From Ectocarpus siliculosus (lineage: Eukaryota > Sar > Phaeophyceae > Ectocarpales > Ectocarpaceae): DNA of 64,000 bases. A program made the translations under genes and the position numbers. Below, in pieces: positions 33,663 to 45,975 of the stretch. Numbering within the stretch: the first letter of the stretch is position 1; every line of letters starts with the position of its first letter. The notes under the pieces were generated by a model. It was not told the origin of the DNA. It did not search any database and saw only the letters and a list, made by a program, of their open reading frames with translations. The stretch spans positions 1-64,000 of the forward strand of contig FN648905.1 in assembly GCA_000310025.1 (NCBI GenBank). Direction: 5' to 3'.

Positions 33663-35085
33663 CCGTCCACGATAGATGCGCACCGCTGCACGAACGAGCA
33701 GACTGGTGGTTATCATACCTCACTACGTAAGTAAGATTGTGCTGCCATATACCTTACCGCTTAAATTACGACTACGCAGCAAACTGAAGGTAAGCCAGCA
33801 ACACGCTTACCGATGCGTACCACCCATGCATGCAGCAAAAAAAAAAAAAAGGCGGACCGTCTGTTGTTGTTTGTCTCTTCAACTGTGCTGCCGCTGCTCT
33901 TCATGAATAAAGAGGAGACGCGAGCAACGCGTGTAGCCCAACACGACAGAGACAATAACCTTACGACGTTTGCAGCACATTCCGGGAATATACTGCAGCA
34001 ACCGCATGAAAGTGTACAGTAGCAGCCGCATGTTGTGTACAACGGTCACTCAGGAAGAAAATCACAAACGCAACAAAAAAAAATGGTGGCGCGCAGCACG
34101 CAGGACCCTCTTTCGGTGTTCAACCGGTTGTTCCCATGGCGAAACAAACAAGGAACAGGCCTAAAGTCGTGCCGGCCACAGGAGGTGCAAGCTGCTCAAA
34201 CTCGGAGAGGGGTCATGGTTTGTGATTCCCTACCAAACCATACTTTAGGCGCCACGAGATTTGCACCGAGCTGGAGATCAGCATTTGAGACCGGGTCGGG
34301 TCAGGGGTTGGGGATGCGAATGAAAGTTCCGCCCACGGATATCGAACGATGAGACTGAAGCGAAAGCTTCAGGATACGTTTGACGTCCGTGTTAGATGCG
34401 CACCGCTACGTACGTGAGCAAGGTGTCGACCGTTCTCATAGCTCACTACATGCATGCACCATGAGATTGTGCTGCCATCGACTTTATTGCTCCAAGTTTC
34501 GTACCATGCTACTGTACAATACCCAGCACGGGGACCATCTATGCGTTGTGTAGCATGCGGCAGACCGTGTTGTTTGTCTCTTCAGCTCCTGCTGTTCATG
34601 GACGACGACCCAGAGAAAAACGTAAGAGACATGCATCGCTACCTACCACGTCATGAGCAACGCGCGCAAAGCGACAGAGACGATGTGCCTTACTAACGAG
34701 CTTCGCAGCACATACCGAGCATATACAGTAGCCGCATGTGTACAACGGTAAAAAATCACAAACAAACGCAAAAAAAAAGGAGATGGTGGCGCGCAGCACG
34801 CAGGACCCTCTTTCGGTGTTCAACCGGCCGTGCCCATGGGGAAAAAGACAAGCAACAGATCAACGCCGAGTCGTGTCGGCCACCGGAGGTGGAGGCTGCT
34901 CAAACTCGGGAGGGGTCATGGGTTGCGATTCCCTACCGAACCATACTGAAGGCGCCACGAGATTTGCACCGGAGCTGGAGCTCAGCATTTGAGACAGGGT
35001 CGGACAAGGGGTGGGCGATGCGAATGAAAGTTCCACCCACCCACGGATATCGATCGATGAGGCTGAAGCTGACGCTTCAGAATAC
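33663..35085. repeat. Tandem duplication of a 720-bp segment
   Basis: Two units starting near 33,663 and 34,385 share a TAGATGCGCACCGCT start, a GATTGTGCTGCCAT block, a CGCAGCACGCAGGACCCTC block (34,094 and 34,792), a CACGAGATTTGCACCG block and a GCGAATGAAAGTTCC end. Frames near the middle (for example 34,035-34,352 and 34,736-35,134) are out of register between the units, so no conserved protein is supported. Confidence 0.8.
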
Positions 35086-35320
35086 CAATGTGTTTCATTC
35101 CCTTCATATCTCCATGTGTGGTGTGCGGCGATGACTTACCCATAGCGGCAAGGCCAACATGCTAGCATTGGTGGCATGGTTGCAGTGGTGAACGTTGCCC
35201 CGAAATCGCTGGCACCCAACTACCCTACTGTAGGATGCGAGTCATCGCACCCCTGTGCAGTGACTCGGACCCTGTGCGGAAATCGAATTAAACCATGAAC
35301 CCATGTTATTTGCATCGCAC
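35086..35320 (-). repeat. Segment duplicated at 49,235-49,540, with MITE remnant
   Basis: The reverse complement of 49,245-49,535 matches here: the AATACCRATGTGTTTCATT, CCACRYGTGGTGTG, GAACGTTGCCC and CCAACTACCCTA landmarks are followed by the CGCACCCCTGTGC block of the MITE family. Both copies carry the MITE at the same site, so the segment was duplicated after the MITE inserted. Confidence 0.65.
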
Positions 35321-35590
35321 TCATGTCTCTTCCCCCGGCCTGCCCCCCTCCCTGCTGGGGTTGGCCGAGGTCCGTAAGTGGACTTAGACCTCGAAACGCC
35401 ACCCAACAAAGACGGATCCACAGTCCCTAGCACTGATCAGAACGGGATCCTGAGTTTGGCGGCCGGGAACTACCGCTGTCGAAAGATCAGGGTAGCTCGC
35501 GACCTAGCCGACTTCGGTAGCTGCAAATAAGACTGAATCCAGACGCCCCGCCCCGCCTTGGACACCGAGGCCATGCAGCAGCAGAGAACA
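35321..35590. other. Possible 5' untranslated part of the retrotransposon
   Basis: GC-rich leader-like sequence directly ahead of the first retrotransposon frame. The element's 5' boundary cannot be fixed from one copy. Confidence 0.35.
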
Positions 35591-35592
35591 CG

Positions 35593-38500
35593 GTGACCAC
35601 CGTGGGGGTATGCACCAGAGAAGGAAAAGGAGAGGGTCCAGAGCTGGAGGGCCGCACCGCTCCGGGACAAGACAACTCGCTGGGACAAAAGGCAAGCACC
35701 GGGGTAACTTGTACGATAGCCCGAGAGCCCGCAAAAAAATTAAACAGCGACAAAAAAAGAGGGCACGAAGGAGGAAAAGGAGGGGACGGGCGAAGCGTAG
35801 GCTGGCTAAGAAAGCAGCACGCACCGCGCGAGAGAGACAACAGGGTCGACTTCTTAGGGTAGCAACCTGGAATGTGCGGACTCTGGCTGTAAACGGGAAG
35901 AATGGGTACGGGTGAGCCGTCAGCATCCTACACGAGGCAGCGCAGCAAGATGTATCGGTGGTAGGGCTGCAGGAGACCAGGAGGCCAGGTCAAACGGAGT
36001 TCGCAGCAGCGGGTTTCCGAGTGTTCTGCTGTGGTACGGAGAAGCGTAATATAGTCATTGTACGAGACCTCCACTTTCACTACGAACTACGTCGATGAAC
36101 GCCTCATGGCCATGAGATTTCAGATGACGGGCCACCGCGGAGCTGTCAACTTCGTTGCTGCGTACGCCCCAACCGAGGTCGCTGCCGCTGACAGCAAGAC
36201 AGAGTTCTGGGGAAAACTTGACAGTTTCGTGCGGAGGATTCCCTCCAAAGAGTGCGTGTATATCCTGATGGATGCCAATGCTCAGACGGGAGAGAGGATG
36301 GATGGGGAGGACGAGGGCGTCCTAGGGATACACGGGCGTGATGAGCTAAACGAGAATGGCAGACTACTGCTGACCTTCGCAGCGGAAAACAAGCTAGCAC
36401 TCGCGAACACGTTCTTCGAGACACGCAAGGGTGGAATATCGCACACCTACAACGGTGCGTCAGGGACCGACCGCTGGCGCCTCGACTACATTCTGACGCG
36501 GCAGGCACACCGCGGCCAAGTGTCTAACATGGCTGTCATCCCCCAGCCGGTACACCGGTCAAGGCGGACTCAGACCAGAACATGGTGATAGCCACCTACA
36601 ACCTCGGTGGCAGGCTTGCCCACAACCGAGCAGTCCGGACCAAACCGAAACGGAAGCAGTTCGACCGACGGGAACTGCAGGTCGAAGCAACGCGATGGGA
36701 CGTGACTACGCGGTCCCTCCTCAACCTCGACCAACAGCAGGGCGAACGAGCGACCACCACCCCGGAGAAAGCGACCGAGTTCACCAATGCTCTCCTCGAA
36801 GCGGCGAGGGCGATACTACCCGAGGAAACGCGGAGACGACGCACGCAGGAATGGTGTGAGACCCCTGGGACAAGAGCAGCATTGGAGGAGGTCCTCACCA
36901 AACGGCGGGAAGCGCGCCGAGCGATGAAGGACAAGTTGAGCACAACATCGTGGAGGGCCCTCAAAGCAACGTGTAAGGGAATGGCCGCAGCAGTCGAAAC
37001 CGGCATATATGCCCACCTGGACAGATATGTGACTCGAAGCTATCTACAAGGACAGCGATATGCGAGACCTCTACCAACACCTCAAGAGATCAGGGGGGCT
37101 CAGTGGAAGCCAAGCGGGAGGACAAAAGTCCGTTGCGGACGAGAATGGCGTGCTGCTCCGGAGAAAGAAGGACATCCTCCAGCGATGGGCGAGATTCTTC
37201 GGCACCCTCCTCAACACCAAGTCCCCCACCCTGAACCCAGACGTCATCGAACAAGTCACGCAGCGACCGGCGACACGTGCCACTCGACGCTTGGGAGCGG
37301 GCAACGAAAGGACTGCAGAACTGGAAGGCACCGGGCAATGACTCCCTCCCTGCAGAATTGCTCAAGATCGACGTCGACGACGAGAAACCCATCGTCGTGG
37401 AGCACCTCCGTGACATCCTCGTTGATGTGCGTAACGGAGGAGAGATCCCCCAAGAGTGGAAGGACGCAACCATCAAGGTGTTGTACAAGAAGGGTGGCCG
37501 ATCCAACTGCAACAAGTTCAGGGGGATCTCGCTGCTATCTCACGTAGACAAAGGTCCCCATATAGATCATCACCAGTCTGCGAAACCAACAACATCCTCC
37601 CGGAGGCACAAAGCGGGTTCCCACATGAACGACCCACCATCGACATGCTGTTCGTCGTGCGCTGACTCCAGGAGTTGGGGCGGAGAAGGAAAATACCACT
37701 CTACATGTGCTTCGTCGACCTGAAGAAGGCGTATGATTCGGTGGACCGAGAGATGCTGTGGAAGGTCCTGGCCAGGGCCGGGATTCCTGAGGAGATGATC
37801 GCCGTCATCCGCCAATTCCACGACGGAATGCGGGCTCGGGTGCGCATGGACGACGGAGAGTTTTCGGACTGGTTCTTGGTCACACAAGGCCTACGACAAG
37901 GGTGTGTGCTGTCCCCACTCCTGTTCAATATCTTCGCCGCGGTCATCGAGGTCGTTGCCATTAGATTCAGCGAAGATATTCTTATTCTGGAGAACCTCGT
38001 GTACCTGGAGGAGGAGACAGGGACGGGGGCGAGGACACCACTTGACCGAGCGCGGAGGGCGGTATGAGGGATGCTGTATGCCGATGACGCCGGCGTCGTA
38101 TCGAGGTCTGCCCAACGACTGGCGAGAATGACGACCGTCGTCGTGGAGGTGTTCGGGAAGTTCGGGCTGACAGTATCGGAGAAGAAGACGGAGACGCTCC
38201 TGATGCGCGCAAAGGAGAAGCACACAACAACACCACCGCCCCCCCCGCCGCCACCGCTGATCATCGAGGCAGGAGGGCAGAGGTATGCCCAGACGCCTGA
38301 ATTCCGGTACCTAGGTGGCCTCGTCAGCGAACATGGCGACCTCACCCGGGAGATCAATTACCGAGGCAGAGTAGCGTGGGCGTGCGTCAGAGGATATGGT
38401 CAGGAGCTCTTCGACAGGCGTTCCGACTCAAGACTCGCCTGCTCCAGGCCGAGGCGATGGAGACATTGCTGTACGGCTGCATGACATGGGCCCCACGTCA

Positions 38501-39590
38501 AGACCGATACCCGACGTTGCGGACGATACACCACCGACTGCTTCTGCGAGTTATCGGTTACCAACGCAAGGGCACCTACCGGCAGCTTTCCTACGCCCAG
38601 ACCCTGAAGAGGGTAGGGTGCCAGAGCGTGGAAACCACCATCTGGCAACGGCGCCTGCTGTTCGCGGGAGCGCTGGTAAGGCAGCCAGACGGACGACTCC
38701 CGAAACGGGTGATGCTTGGCGAATTGGTGGGGGGGGGAGGGTCCAGGCAGGGCGGAATCGGAGCAAAACTGGCCGATGTGCCTGAAGGACGACCTCAAGA
38801 TGTTCGAAGCAGAGCACGGATCTACGGACGCCGAGCCATGCTTCTTCGGAGTCCCGGAAACAACTTGGATGGAAGCAGCGAAGGTGGACCGGGGGGTACC
38901 GTGGCATACAGGGGTACTGCAGGGAGCTAAGAGATTCATGGCCTCCGGGCACAAGAAGGAAGAGGAGGCTAGCCGACAACGAGCGCTCAAACGAAACAAG
39001 AAGCCCGACAACAACACCGACAAGGCAACAACCACGGGGGTGGGAGGGGGTACAGCAGGCGGACGAGACGGCGAGGAAAGGCAGGAAACGCGAACAGGCG
39101 GACCGAGTGCCGCGAAACACCATGACGAAATGAACCTCCTGCTTCACTTATCCCCCCCCCCCCCCTCCCCGGTACTGCACCATTGCACCAACCCCCCGGG
39201 AGCGATGACGTACATGGGCTGGCTCGAGTGGCCCGCCTTGTCTTGTGTTGTTTCGTGTTCTGTTTGATTGTTTGTTGCTTGTCGCTACGGAGTGTGTCTT
39301 TCTCTGTCCATGTCTTTCTCTTTCCCTTTGCTTCTCTCCATCTGCTCGATTCCTTTCTTTCGTTTTTTATTTTTTTTCTCTTTCTCTTTTTTTTTTTTTG
39401 CTTTTTCTACCTTTTTCCAACCTAGGGTTACCTCGCATGGAGTGCAGAGAGGCGAGTGGAGTGGCCTAGACTATCTGTCGTTGACTTTTATTGGCTTGCG
39501 GACCCTTCGGGTCCATTTTATTTTCGTATACCTTTTTTGGGTAAGAGTGACTGTGACCACGGGAATCGACCCCGTCAAGTGCTAGACTAG
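35593..39590 (+). pseudogene. Decayed non-LTR retrotransposon (endonuclease + reverse transcriptase)
   Basis: Order along the plus strand: a basic N-terminus (35,610 onward); endonuclease/exonuclease/phosphatase-like domain starting RVATWNVRTL (35,858), with GLQETRR and later VYILMDANAQTGE and DYILT; linker; RT beginning around [16 protein letters not shown] (37,320), VLYKKGG, then [32 protein letters not shown] and the catalytic YADD (38,077-38,088); thumb-like GLTVSEKKTET; C-terminal YGCMTWAPRQ. At least five frame changes and in-frame TGA codons (near 35,914, 37,664 and 38,065) make it non-functional. The 3' part has a T-rich low-complexity tract (39,355-39,415). Clade is not certain; RTE-like is possible. 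Confidence 0.9.
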
Positions 39591-39775
39591 TACGGACAGA
39601 AGAAGGTACTGGGCAGAGGGAACGGAACGGTTTTTAATGTGAAGACAACAACAACAACATGTGCGACGACTTCGGACCGTGCGAAGCCTCCGGACCGTGC
39701 GATGACTCGCAACCATACGGTAGATCGCCGTGTGCCGCGACTGCTTCCCCAATTGATATATTTTATATTTGATGA
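39591..39775. repeat. MITE-family remnant and 50-kb-type repeat fragment
   Basis: 39,658-39,722 has GGACCGTGCGATGACTCGCA-ACCATACGG|TA, the end of the MITE family. It is followed by GCCGTGTGCCGCGACTGCTTCCCCAATTGAT, which recurs with few changes at 50,457-50,487. Confidence 0.55.
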
Positions 39776-40949
39776 CATTGTCCAACGCGAAAACCAGCAA
39801 CAGCGCTTTCGTTCTTAGTCTTGGGTTTTCCCGGAGAGCTCTCTCACTTTGTATATACGTGAATATTACGTGTTTCATCTTCTTAGGCCATTTCTTATAT
39901 AAGACCTTTATCGGAGATCTATTTTCCCACCAAATGGACGACAAGGATCGATCTTACGGTGCCGGTCCATCTTTTTTCTAATCCGAGTCATCGACCAAAA
40001 AACAGAGAGTCTGTGCAACGGCCGTTCGTCACACACGTCACACATTGCACCTTCCACCGAATCATTTTTTTGGTGATATCCCCACACAGGGTCAAGCGGC
40101 AGCAACTGCAAAACTATCCCCCACGAACTGTATGTATGGTCCGTCTTGTGTGGCGGTTGATAGACCACAGGGCCATAGGAGGCACGGGATCTGAGGTGGC
40201 CAGAGTCAACAGCACGCTGGGAAAAAAAGCCCATCGCGGCAGCAACCAAGTTTTTGCTATTTTGTCCGCGTCGTAACATTGGTTTTCCGGTGATCCCTCG
40301 CCACCCACTGAGGCAAGCACAATGACAAAGGTATCCGCCACGAGCTGTGTGCACGGTCCGTCTTGTATGTTGGTTCATACAGACCAGGAGGTTATAGGAC
40401 GCCCACAAGTTTGGTTTGCAAAAGTTGACGGTACATAATAAATGACCCACTGCTGCTGGGTCCAGGCTCTCTCGGCTCGTTTGTCGCACACATCGGGTGG
40501 TCCACATGGTCCAGCCGAATGGAAAAAAACAACGGCTACCGCCGATGCTACCGACTCTGTACGAGCCACATGACACAGCTGGTGTGACCATCATTCCAGT
40601 TTACGGGGATCAACCGTTGAGAGATTCAAGCTTGGGCGTGAAAGTCATGGGGTCGTGACAAAAAAAGGATAACATTTGTTTGGCAGCCCCAACCTGTTCA
40701 AGCGTTGCCCGAAAAAAGACAGGATAGCGTGTCCAAAACCGGTCGATATTATTTCCCGGTCATTGGCGAAAAAACGACCTCATAAGAAGGGGTTCTTTGG
40801 CCAGTTGTCTTTTCTGAGATGGAAAAAAGAAAAAGATCATCAAAACAAGGAACCGTAAAAAATGGCCATATTTTCGGGGAGCCTTGATCGTCCCCTGGTT
40901 ATATATGTATATGTATCATTTCGCCTGTTTTCGTGCTTCGGGACATATT
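39776..40949 (-). other. Unresolved; internally repeated sequence
   Basis: A 228-codon minus frame (39,908-40,594) is open, but an alternative minus frame reads GPCTQLVADTFVIVLASVGG and, 180 bp on, a similar GPYIQFVGDSFAVAAA. The DNA therefore carries an internal duplication (about 40,090-40,160 and 40,305-40,375). No domain is recognised and I do not call a gene. 40,600-40,949 has nothing visible. Confidence 0.35.
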
Positions 40950-41120
40950 TCGCCGGCGTAAGTCAATCTTTCCTCACGGTTCTTCTCATGGGCACGCACA
41001 AGGGTCGTCGGTAAATTACCGCGCACGCCCGCGGACCGCGACCCACCGCTGGCGCGTGTGCTTGACTCCCAAAGTTGAAATAACTGGCTCTTTACCCCGG
41101 GGACGTGTTCCGTCCGAAGA
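40950..41120 (-). repeat. Dispersed repeat R2, copy 5
   Basis: Reverse match to 17,191-17,376: the inverse of ACGTCCCCGGGG, GAGCCAGTTA, CACACGCGCCA, TTTACCGACGA and CCCATGAGAAGAACCG. Confidence 0.7.
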
Positions 41121-41264
41121 AAGCCTTCCCAAGAAATACAAAAACATTTACTGCTTTCGAAAAATCTGAAGAATTAGAGCACACAAGTCCCACAGAGCAT
41201 GGGCAGCACCACGGTACTACCGTAATACACAAGAGCACGTGATCAACGCAGCGGGTTAGAGCAG

Positions 41265-41489
41265 CAGCAGTAGGACCTGCATCAAAGACGCCGCTAAAAC
41301 ACACACGAATTAACGTACACGCGAACAGCGGTCGCAGCAGCAGGAGGAGCACCTGTAGCAAAGATGCCACTAAGGCACACACAAATTAACCTACACGCGA
41401 AGAGGAGCACCATATGACTACACAAGAGCGAGTGGTCTTACGCAGCGGAATAAAGCAGCAGCAGGACCTGCAACAAAGACGCCGCTATA
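41265..41489. repeat. CAGCAG minisatellite, left part (split by copy 2)
   Basis: Irregular units of about 70-90 bp: (CAG)n, GGACCTGCA-CAAAGACGCCGCTA, ACACACACGAATTAACGTAC, ACGCGAACAGC. The array continues beyond the transposon at 45,857-45,975, so copy 2 inserted into it. Confidence 0.75.
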
Positions 41490-44400
41490 CCGTAGGTTGC
41501 ATAAGATATCACACTTTCATAAGATACCACACCCCCTCAGAAAACGTACACAATACCACACCCGTGTGCTATTTTTTTCAGCCCCCCAAAAAACGTCATT
41601 TTATCACACGGTGACATAAGATACCACACCCCCTGAAGTTGGGCCGCGTTAAATCGACGGAGCCCCTGCTTATCACACGGTGTGACAACGTGAGGACAGA
41701 GATCACGACCACACCACCTGCTCGCAAGAGCCATGGAGGCGGACAATGTCGTGGAGGGTGGTGCAGTTAGCAACCCTGCTGAAAGCCCCGCGGCTCAGAC
41801 TGCAGTGGGTAAGACTCCAGCGGCGGCCCCACGCTCCATATAGCGTCCTTCTTTCCACCCGCCCCGGGGGAACGTGGGGCTGCTCGGACGACTCCCTCAG
41901 CAGCCGCACATGACACCGCACGTACTGCTGAGGCCCGCTCAATAGAATCTACTGCTACTGAGACTCCCACAGCACCGGCTGCGCCTGCCACCGCGGGTGC
42001 CGCTGAAACCTGCGAAGCAGAACCTACTGCTGAGAATCCCGCAGCACCCACACCCACACCCACACCCGAAAAGGCAGCTCTCCCGCCAACCACCAACACC
42101 CTGAGCGCGGCTACTGCTGAGAACCCTGCAGCAGCACCGCGCTGCGTCGAACCATCGTGCACCAACAAGCCCTTGTGGGCAGAGCCAGGGAAGGATATGC
42201 CGGAGTTTGCGGCAGGCATGCGAGTCTGGCGACGTCTACATCAAAATAAGGTGTGCGCAGAGCGTCTTGCAGTTTGCAGCACATGGGTGTTTGTGAGGAT
42301 TCTCATGGCTCAAGCAAACCAAAGAACATGCCACGCCTGATTGCCTGATCGATAACCAGATCGAAAAAATAATGTGATTTTGACGTGTCGTCGCGCTCGC
42401 CTCACTGTACATTGGCATGTACACACTACATTTACATGTAGTTCAAATATTCTGGTGTGGGCGAAATGTTTGCTGGATTGTGTTTTTCACACACACGACA
42501 CGTTTCCGCATACCGTTTTTTGTGTTCGTGATGTTTCGGTAGGCAGACTGCGAAACCCGTACCCAACACGTGCAAATATGTAAACATAACCTCGACAGCA
42601 GTTCGTGCCTGTTTGTGTGAGATACGAAATAGGTGCCGTCAGCTGCTCACCCTCTGTACCTTGCAAGCGTGGACGCCATGACTCTCAACCTGGTGGCCGT
42701 TGTCAGAGCTATCCGCTAGCCATCGTATTTTTGGTACGTTTGCCTGATGGTCGTTGGAGCGAGCGCATTGTTACAGATACTGCACTTAACGACACGTATG
42801 CTACATGATTTGTTGCTTCCTCGAACTCATGCGCTTTTCAGGAACGTGCACCTGCCTGAAGCACCGACGACAGCAGACGCAGCGGCGCCCGTCGGCGACG
42901 CCATGTTTCCTGGAGAGTCAGAGGAGAGGACAGATGGTTTCGGTGGGCGTCTCGACGGCACGCCGGCCGAGGACAAGGGCAAGGGCAAGAGGAAAAGAGA
43001 GCCGCTGGAATTGGAGCCACCAAACTTCCCTATTAAGTTTGGTGGTGGCCAGAAACGCAAGCGGTACGATTTGGAATTCAAAGTAAACGCCATTAAGTAC
43101 GCGACCATGCAAAGCCCGGGGGCGCAGGGGCCTAATGGAACCATCGGTGTGTCGTATGCGCAACGAGTGCTTGGGATTCCCGAGAAGATCACACTCTCTG
43201 CGTGGATAAAAGACAGAACAAAGTACGAGAAGCAGCTGGAACAGGCAGACCAGCTCGGGGCCAAACGCAAGAAAAAAGCCCGGAGCGTGAAGTCGTTCAT
43301 CACGGGGAGGGTTAGGTCAAACGCTGAGGCCGAGCTCGAACTTCTCGACTGGATCAACGATGTTCGTTCGGAAGCCATCTCTGCCCGCGTCTCTACAAGG
43401 ATGATCAAGAACAAGGCGGTATCGATCAACTCGCTTTGGTTCGGCCCGAGGCCTGCAGCGAACGACCTGGAGGGCATTAGAAAGTACCGCAACAAGCAGA
43501 CTCGCTGGTGCAGGAGGTTCCTTAGGAAGAACCGGTTGTCATTCCGGGCGGTTGCCAGGCAAGGCCAGAAACTCCCTTCCGGGTGGCCTGCGATTGCCAT
43601 GAAAGCCGTCAAGGAATGGAGGGCACTTCGTCACGGAGGAATCGACGGTGGGGGAGGACGGAGCATGGCGGGGGCAACGAGCAGTGCGCCTTCGAAGCCA
43701 CGTCTGTGTTCAAGGAGGAGCAGAGCTACAGCATGGATGAAACTGCTGTGTGGATGGAGCCCGCTGGCACGTCGACCGTGGCGGTGAGTTCAAAGTGTTG
43801 GTTCGAGTCATGTGCCTGTCTGGTCGTTTCTTGGCATTCCGTGCAAACAGTGGGCATTGTGATGCAATATTTTTTGCCGTACCTACTCAGTGTCCAGCCA
43901 GTAAGGCTAGACGACGTTGGTATTGTGCTTATGCCGGGTCAGAAGTTTCTTACCATTCGCATCCATCATCGCTGTACTGCAAAACCCATACGTTACTTTG
44001 TGCGTGAAGAGCTGTCATTCTCATCTACAAAATCGACTTTTTTCGTCGCCTCTGCTTTCTCTATTGCTTTTTGCTTTTTTTATTTTTGTCGTTCGCAGCA
44101 CACCGGTCAGAAAGAAGTGGCCATCAAAACCGGTGGAAAGGAAAAGTTGCGGATCACTGCCGTGCTTGCAGCAAACATGAAGGGCGGCAAACTCCCGCCG
44201 CTGCTCATCTTCAAGGGTAAGCCTACGGCGCCGGGCAAAACCCCCGCTGCCAACAGCATCGAACGAGAGTTCAAGGTGGGCAAGGACAAGAAGGGGATAG
44301 CATACCCTCAGAGCGTTGTGTACGCCGTGGACGACAAGGCGTGGCACACGCAGCGCGTCTTCAGGGATGTTTGGCTCCCCCAAGTGTGGAACCGGCGCCC

Positions 44401-45854
44401 GGGTCGCGAGGGGGTCATGGGCAACTACCGTCAGCCGGACACGCTGCTATCGTGGGACGATTACACCGTGCACAAGACAGCCCTGTGCAAGGGAGCGATG
44501 GACAAGTCCAACACGACGCTGTTTTTTGTCCCCGGAGGCCGAACGCCCAAGATCCAGCCTTGCGATGGACTTATGAACAAGCTGTTCAAGTCCAACATGT
44601 CCAGGCTCTACGATGACCACATGGCCTCCACCGACGCCGTGCGCAACGACCGCGGCTACCCGGATCCCCCATCGAGGGGATTGCTCGCGCAGTGGGTGAA
44701 GAAAGCGTGGGATGAAGTGGACCCTGAGAGCATCCGTTCGAGCTGGAGGAAGGCTGGCATGACCCTTGCCTTCGACGGATCTGAGGACGAGGCGTGGGCC
44801 AACAAGGAGCTCAACTCCAACGCCCAAGGGAAACCACTTCGTGCAGACGGCGACGCGGCCGCTGCCGGCGTGGAGGAGGCTGGCCCATCGGAGGAGGGGG
44901 AGACGATGGCCGACTTGTTGGAGGTGTTGGAAATCGACGACGATGACAGCTCGGGAGATGGCGAAGGCAACGATGACTCGGAGGTTGAGGTCATGGCAGA
45001 CTTGCCGGGGGCGGACGTTGTTTGCATAGACTGAGGTGTCTTGTCTGGTATCTACCTACCGTAGTTGCATGCCATGGTCAAGTCAACCAAAGCTGCTATT
45101 CGAGCCAATTTATCCTGGGTTTCATATGTTTCGGTAGTCGCTTGTCCTCTTGGTTTCTAGCTTTGGTTGATATTTAGCTGGCACTTGCTTGCGTCCTATG
45201 TGGTTCCAGCTTGAGTGGTGAACGCAAGTCTTGCAAGTGGTTGCGTCGTCCAGATACCTGTGTGCTGTCGTTTTGTCGCACACAACATTGGCACAACCGC
45301 TATGAGGTATCGGTTCTACGTCTTCGTTGTGTACCTATGCGAAGAATTTCCAAAGGATACTGCGAAAATGCACGTGGGAAAGCATGTACGTGATAGAGTG
45401 GTGTGAGCCATCCTAGCTATCACACCTGTTTTACACCCCTTGACGCCCTTTGTACGTGGGTGCCTCCTGTAAGCGCACCGCATCACTCGAGCGACATTAT
45501 TGTCACCCCCCCGTAGGTAGGGTCTTGTGGGCGCACTGCAACAACACGGGCGACATTATCACCCCCCCGTCAGGCCGGGTCCTGTGAGCGCGTATCATCA
45601 CACGGGCGAAGTTATCACACCCCCTTGTTATCACACCCCCTGTAAGCCGGGTCCTGTGAGCGCGCTTCATCACACGAGCGACGGTATCACACCCCCTTGT
45701 TATCACACCCCCTTTTGGTGAGACTCTGTGAGTACACCTTATCACACGGGTGACATAAGATATCACACCCCCTACAGAATACCACACCCGTGTGATAACT
45801 TTCGTCCTCCCGAAAATATTATCACACGGGTGTGGTATCTTATGCAACCTACGG
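41490..45854 (+). mobile_element. Full-length pogo-like DNA transposon, copy 2 (4,365 bp)
   Basis: Terminal inverted repeats CCGTAGGTTGCATAAGAT at both ends, with a TA duplication at 41,488-41,489 and 45,855-45,856. It is the reverse orientation of copy 1 and nearly identical over its length. Subterminal arrays of the GTGTGATAAC type lie at 41,500-41,690 and 45,420-45,800. Intact structure and low divergence indicate recent activity of the family. Confidence 0.93.
41733..45034 (+). CDS. pogo-like transposase, copy 2 (spliced)
   Basis: Predicted exons: 41,733-41,808; 41,901-42,250; 42,777 to about 43,649; about 43,650-43,783; 44,099-45,034. Intron 1 (GTAAGA...CCCTCAG, 92 nt) and intron 2 (GTGTGC...TTACAG, 526 nt) keep phase; the last (GTGAGT...TTCGCAG, 315 nt) is the clearest and happens to be open in frame. 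The N-terminus is Pro/Ala-rich. The psq-like HTH is near 43,060-43,240 and the CENP-B-like part near 43,330-43,560. The DDE core has Asp at 43,736-43,738 (MDET), at 44,456-44,461 (SWDDYTVH) and at 44,564-44,566 (QPCDG), about 35 residues between the last two, as in pogo-type DDE_1 transposases. A -1 frame change near 43,650 is shared with copy 1. It carries 12 extra residues (43,434-43,469) absent from copy 1. The C-terminus is acidic. About 790 aa if joined. Confidence 0.85.
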
Positions 45855-45856
45855 TA

Positions 45857-45975
45857 CTCCCATACACGCGAGCAGCAGTCGCATCAGCAGCAGGACGACA
45901 GCAGGAGGACTTGCAAGAAAGACGGCGCTGCAGCACACACGAACTCACGTACAGGCGAACAGCAGTCTGCGAGAA
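45857..45975. repeat. CAGCAG minisatellite, right part
   Basis: Continuation of the array at 41,265-41,489 on the other side of copy 2, with the same ACGCGAGCAGCAG, GGACTTGCAAGAAAGACGGC and CACACACGAACTCACGTACA pieces. Confidence 0.7.

Noticed and set aside
39183-39585. Phe/Ser/Leu-rich frames after the RT
   Set aside because: They arise from the T-rich 3' tract of the retrotransposon.
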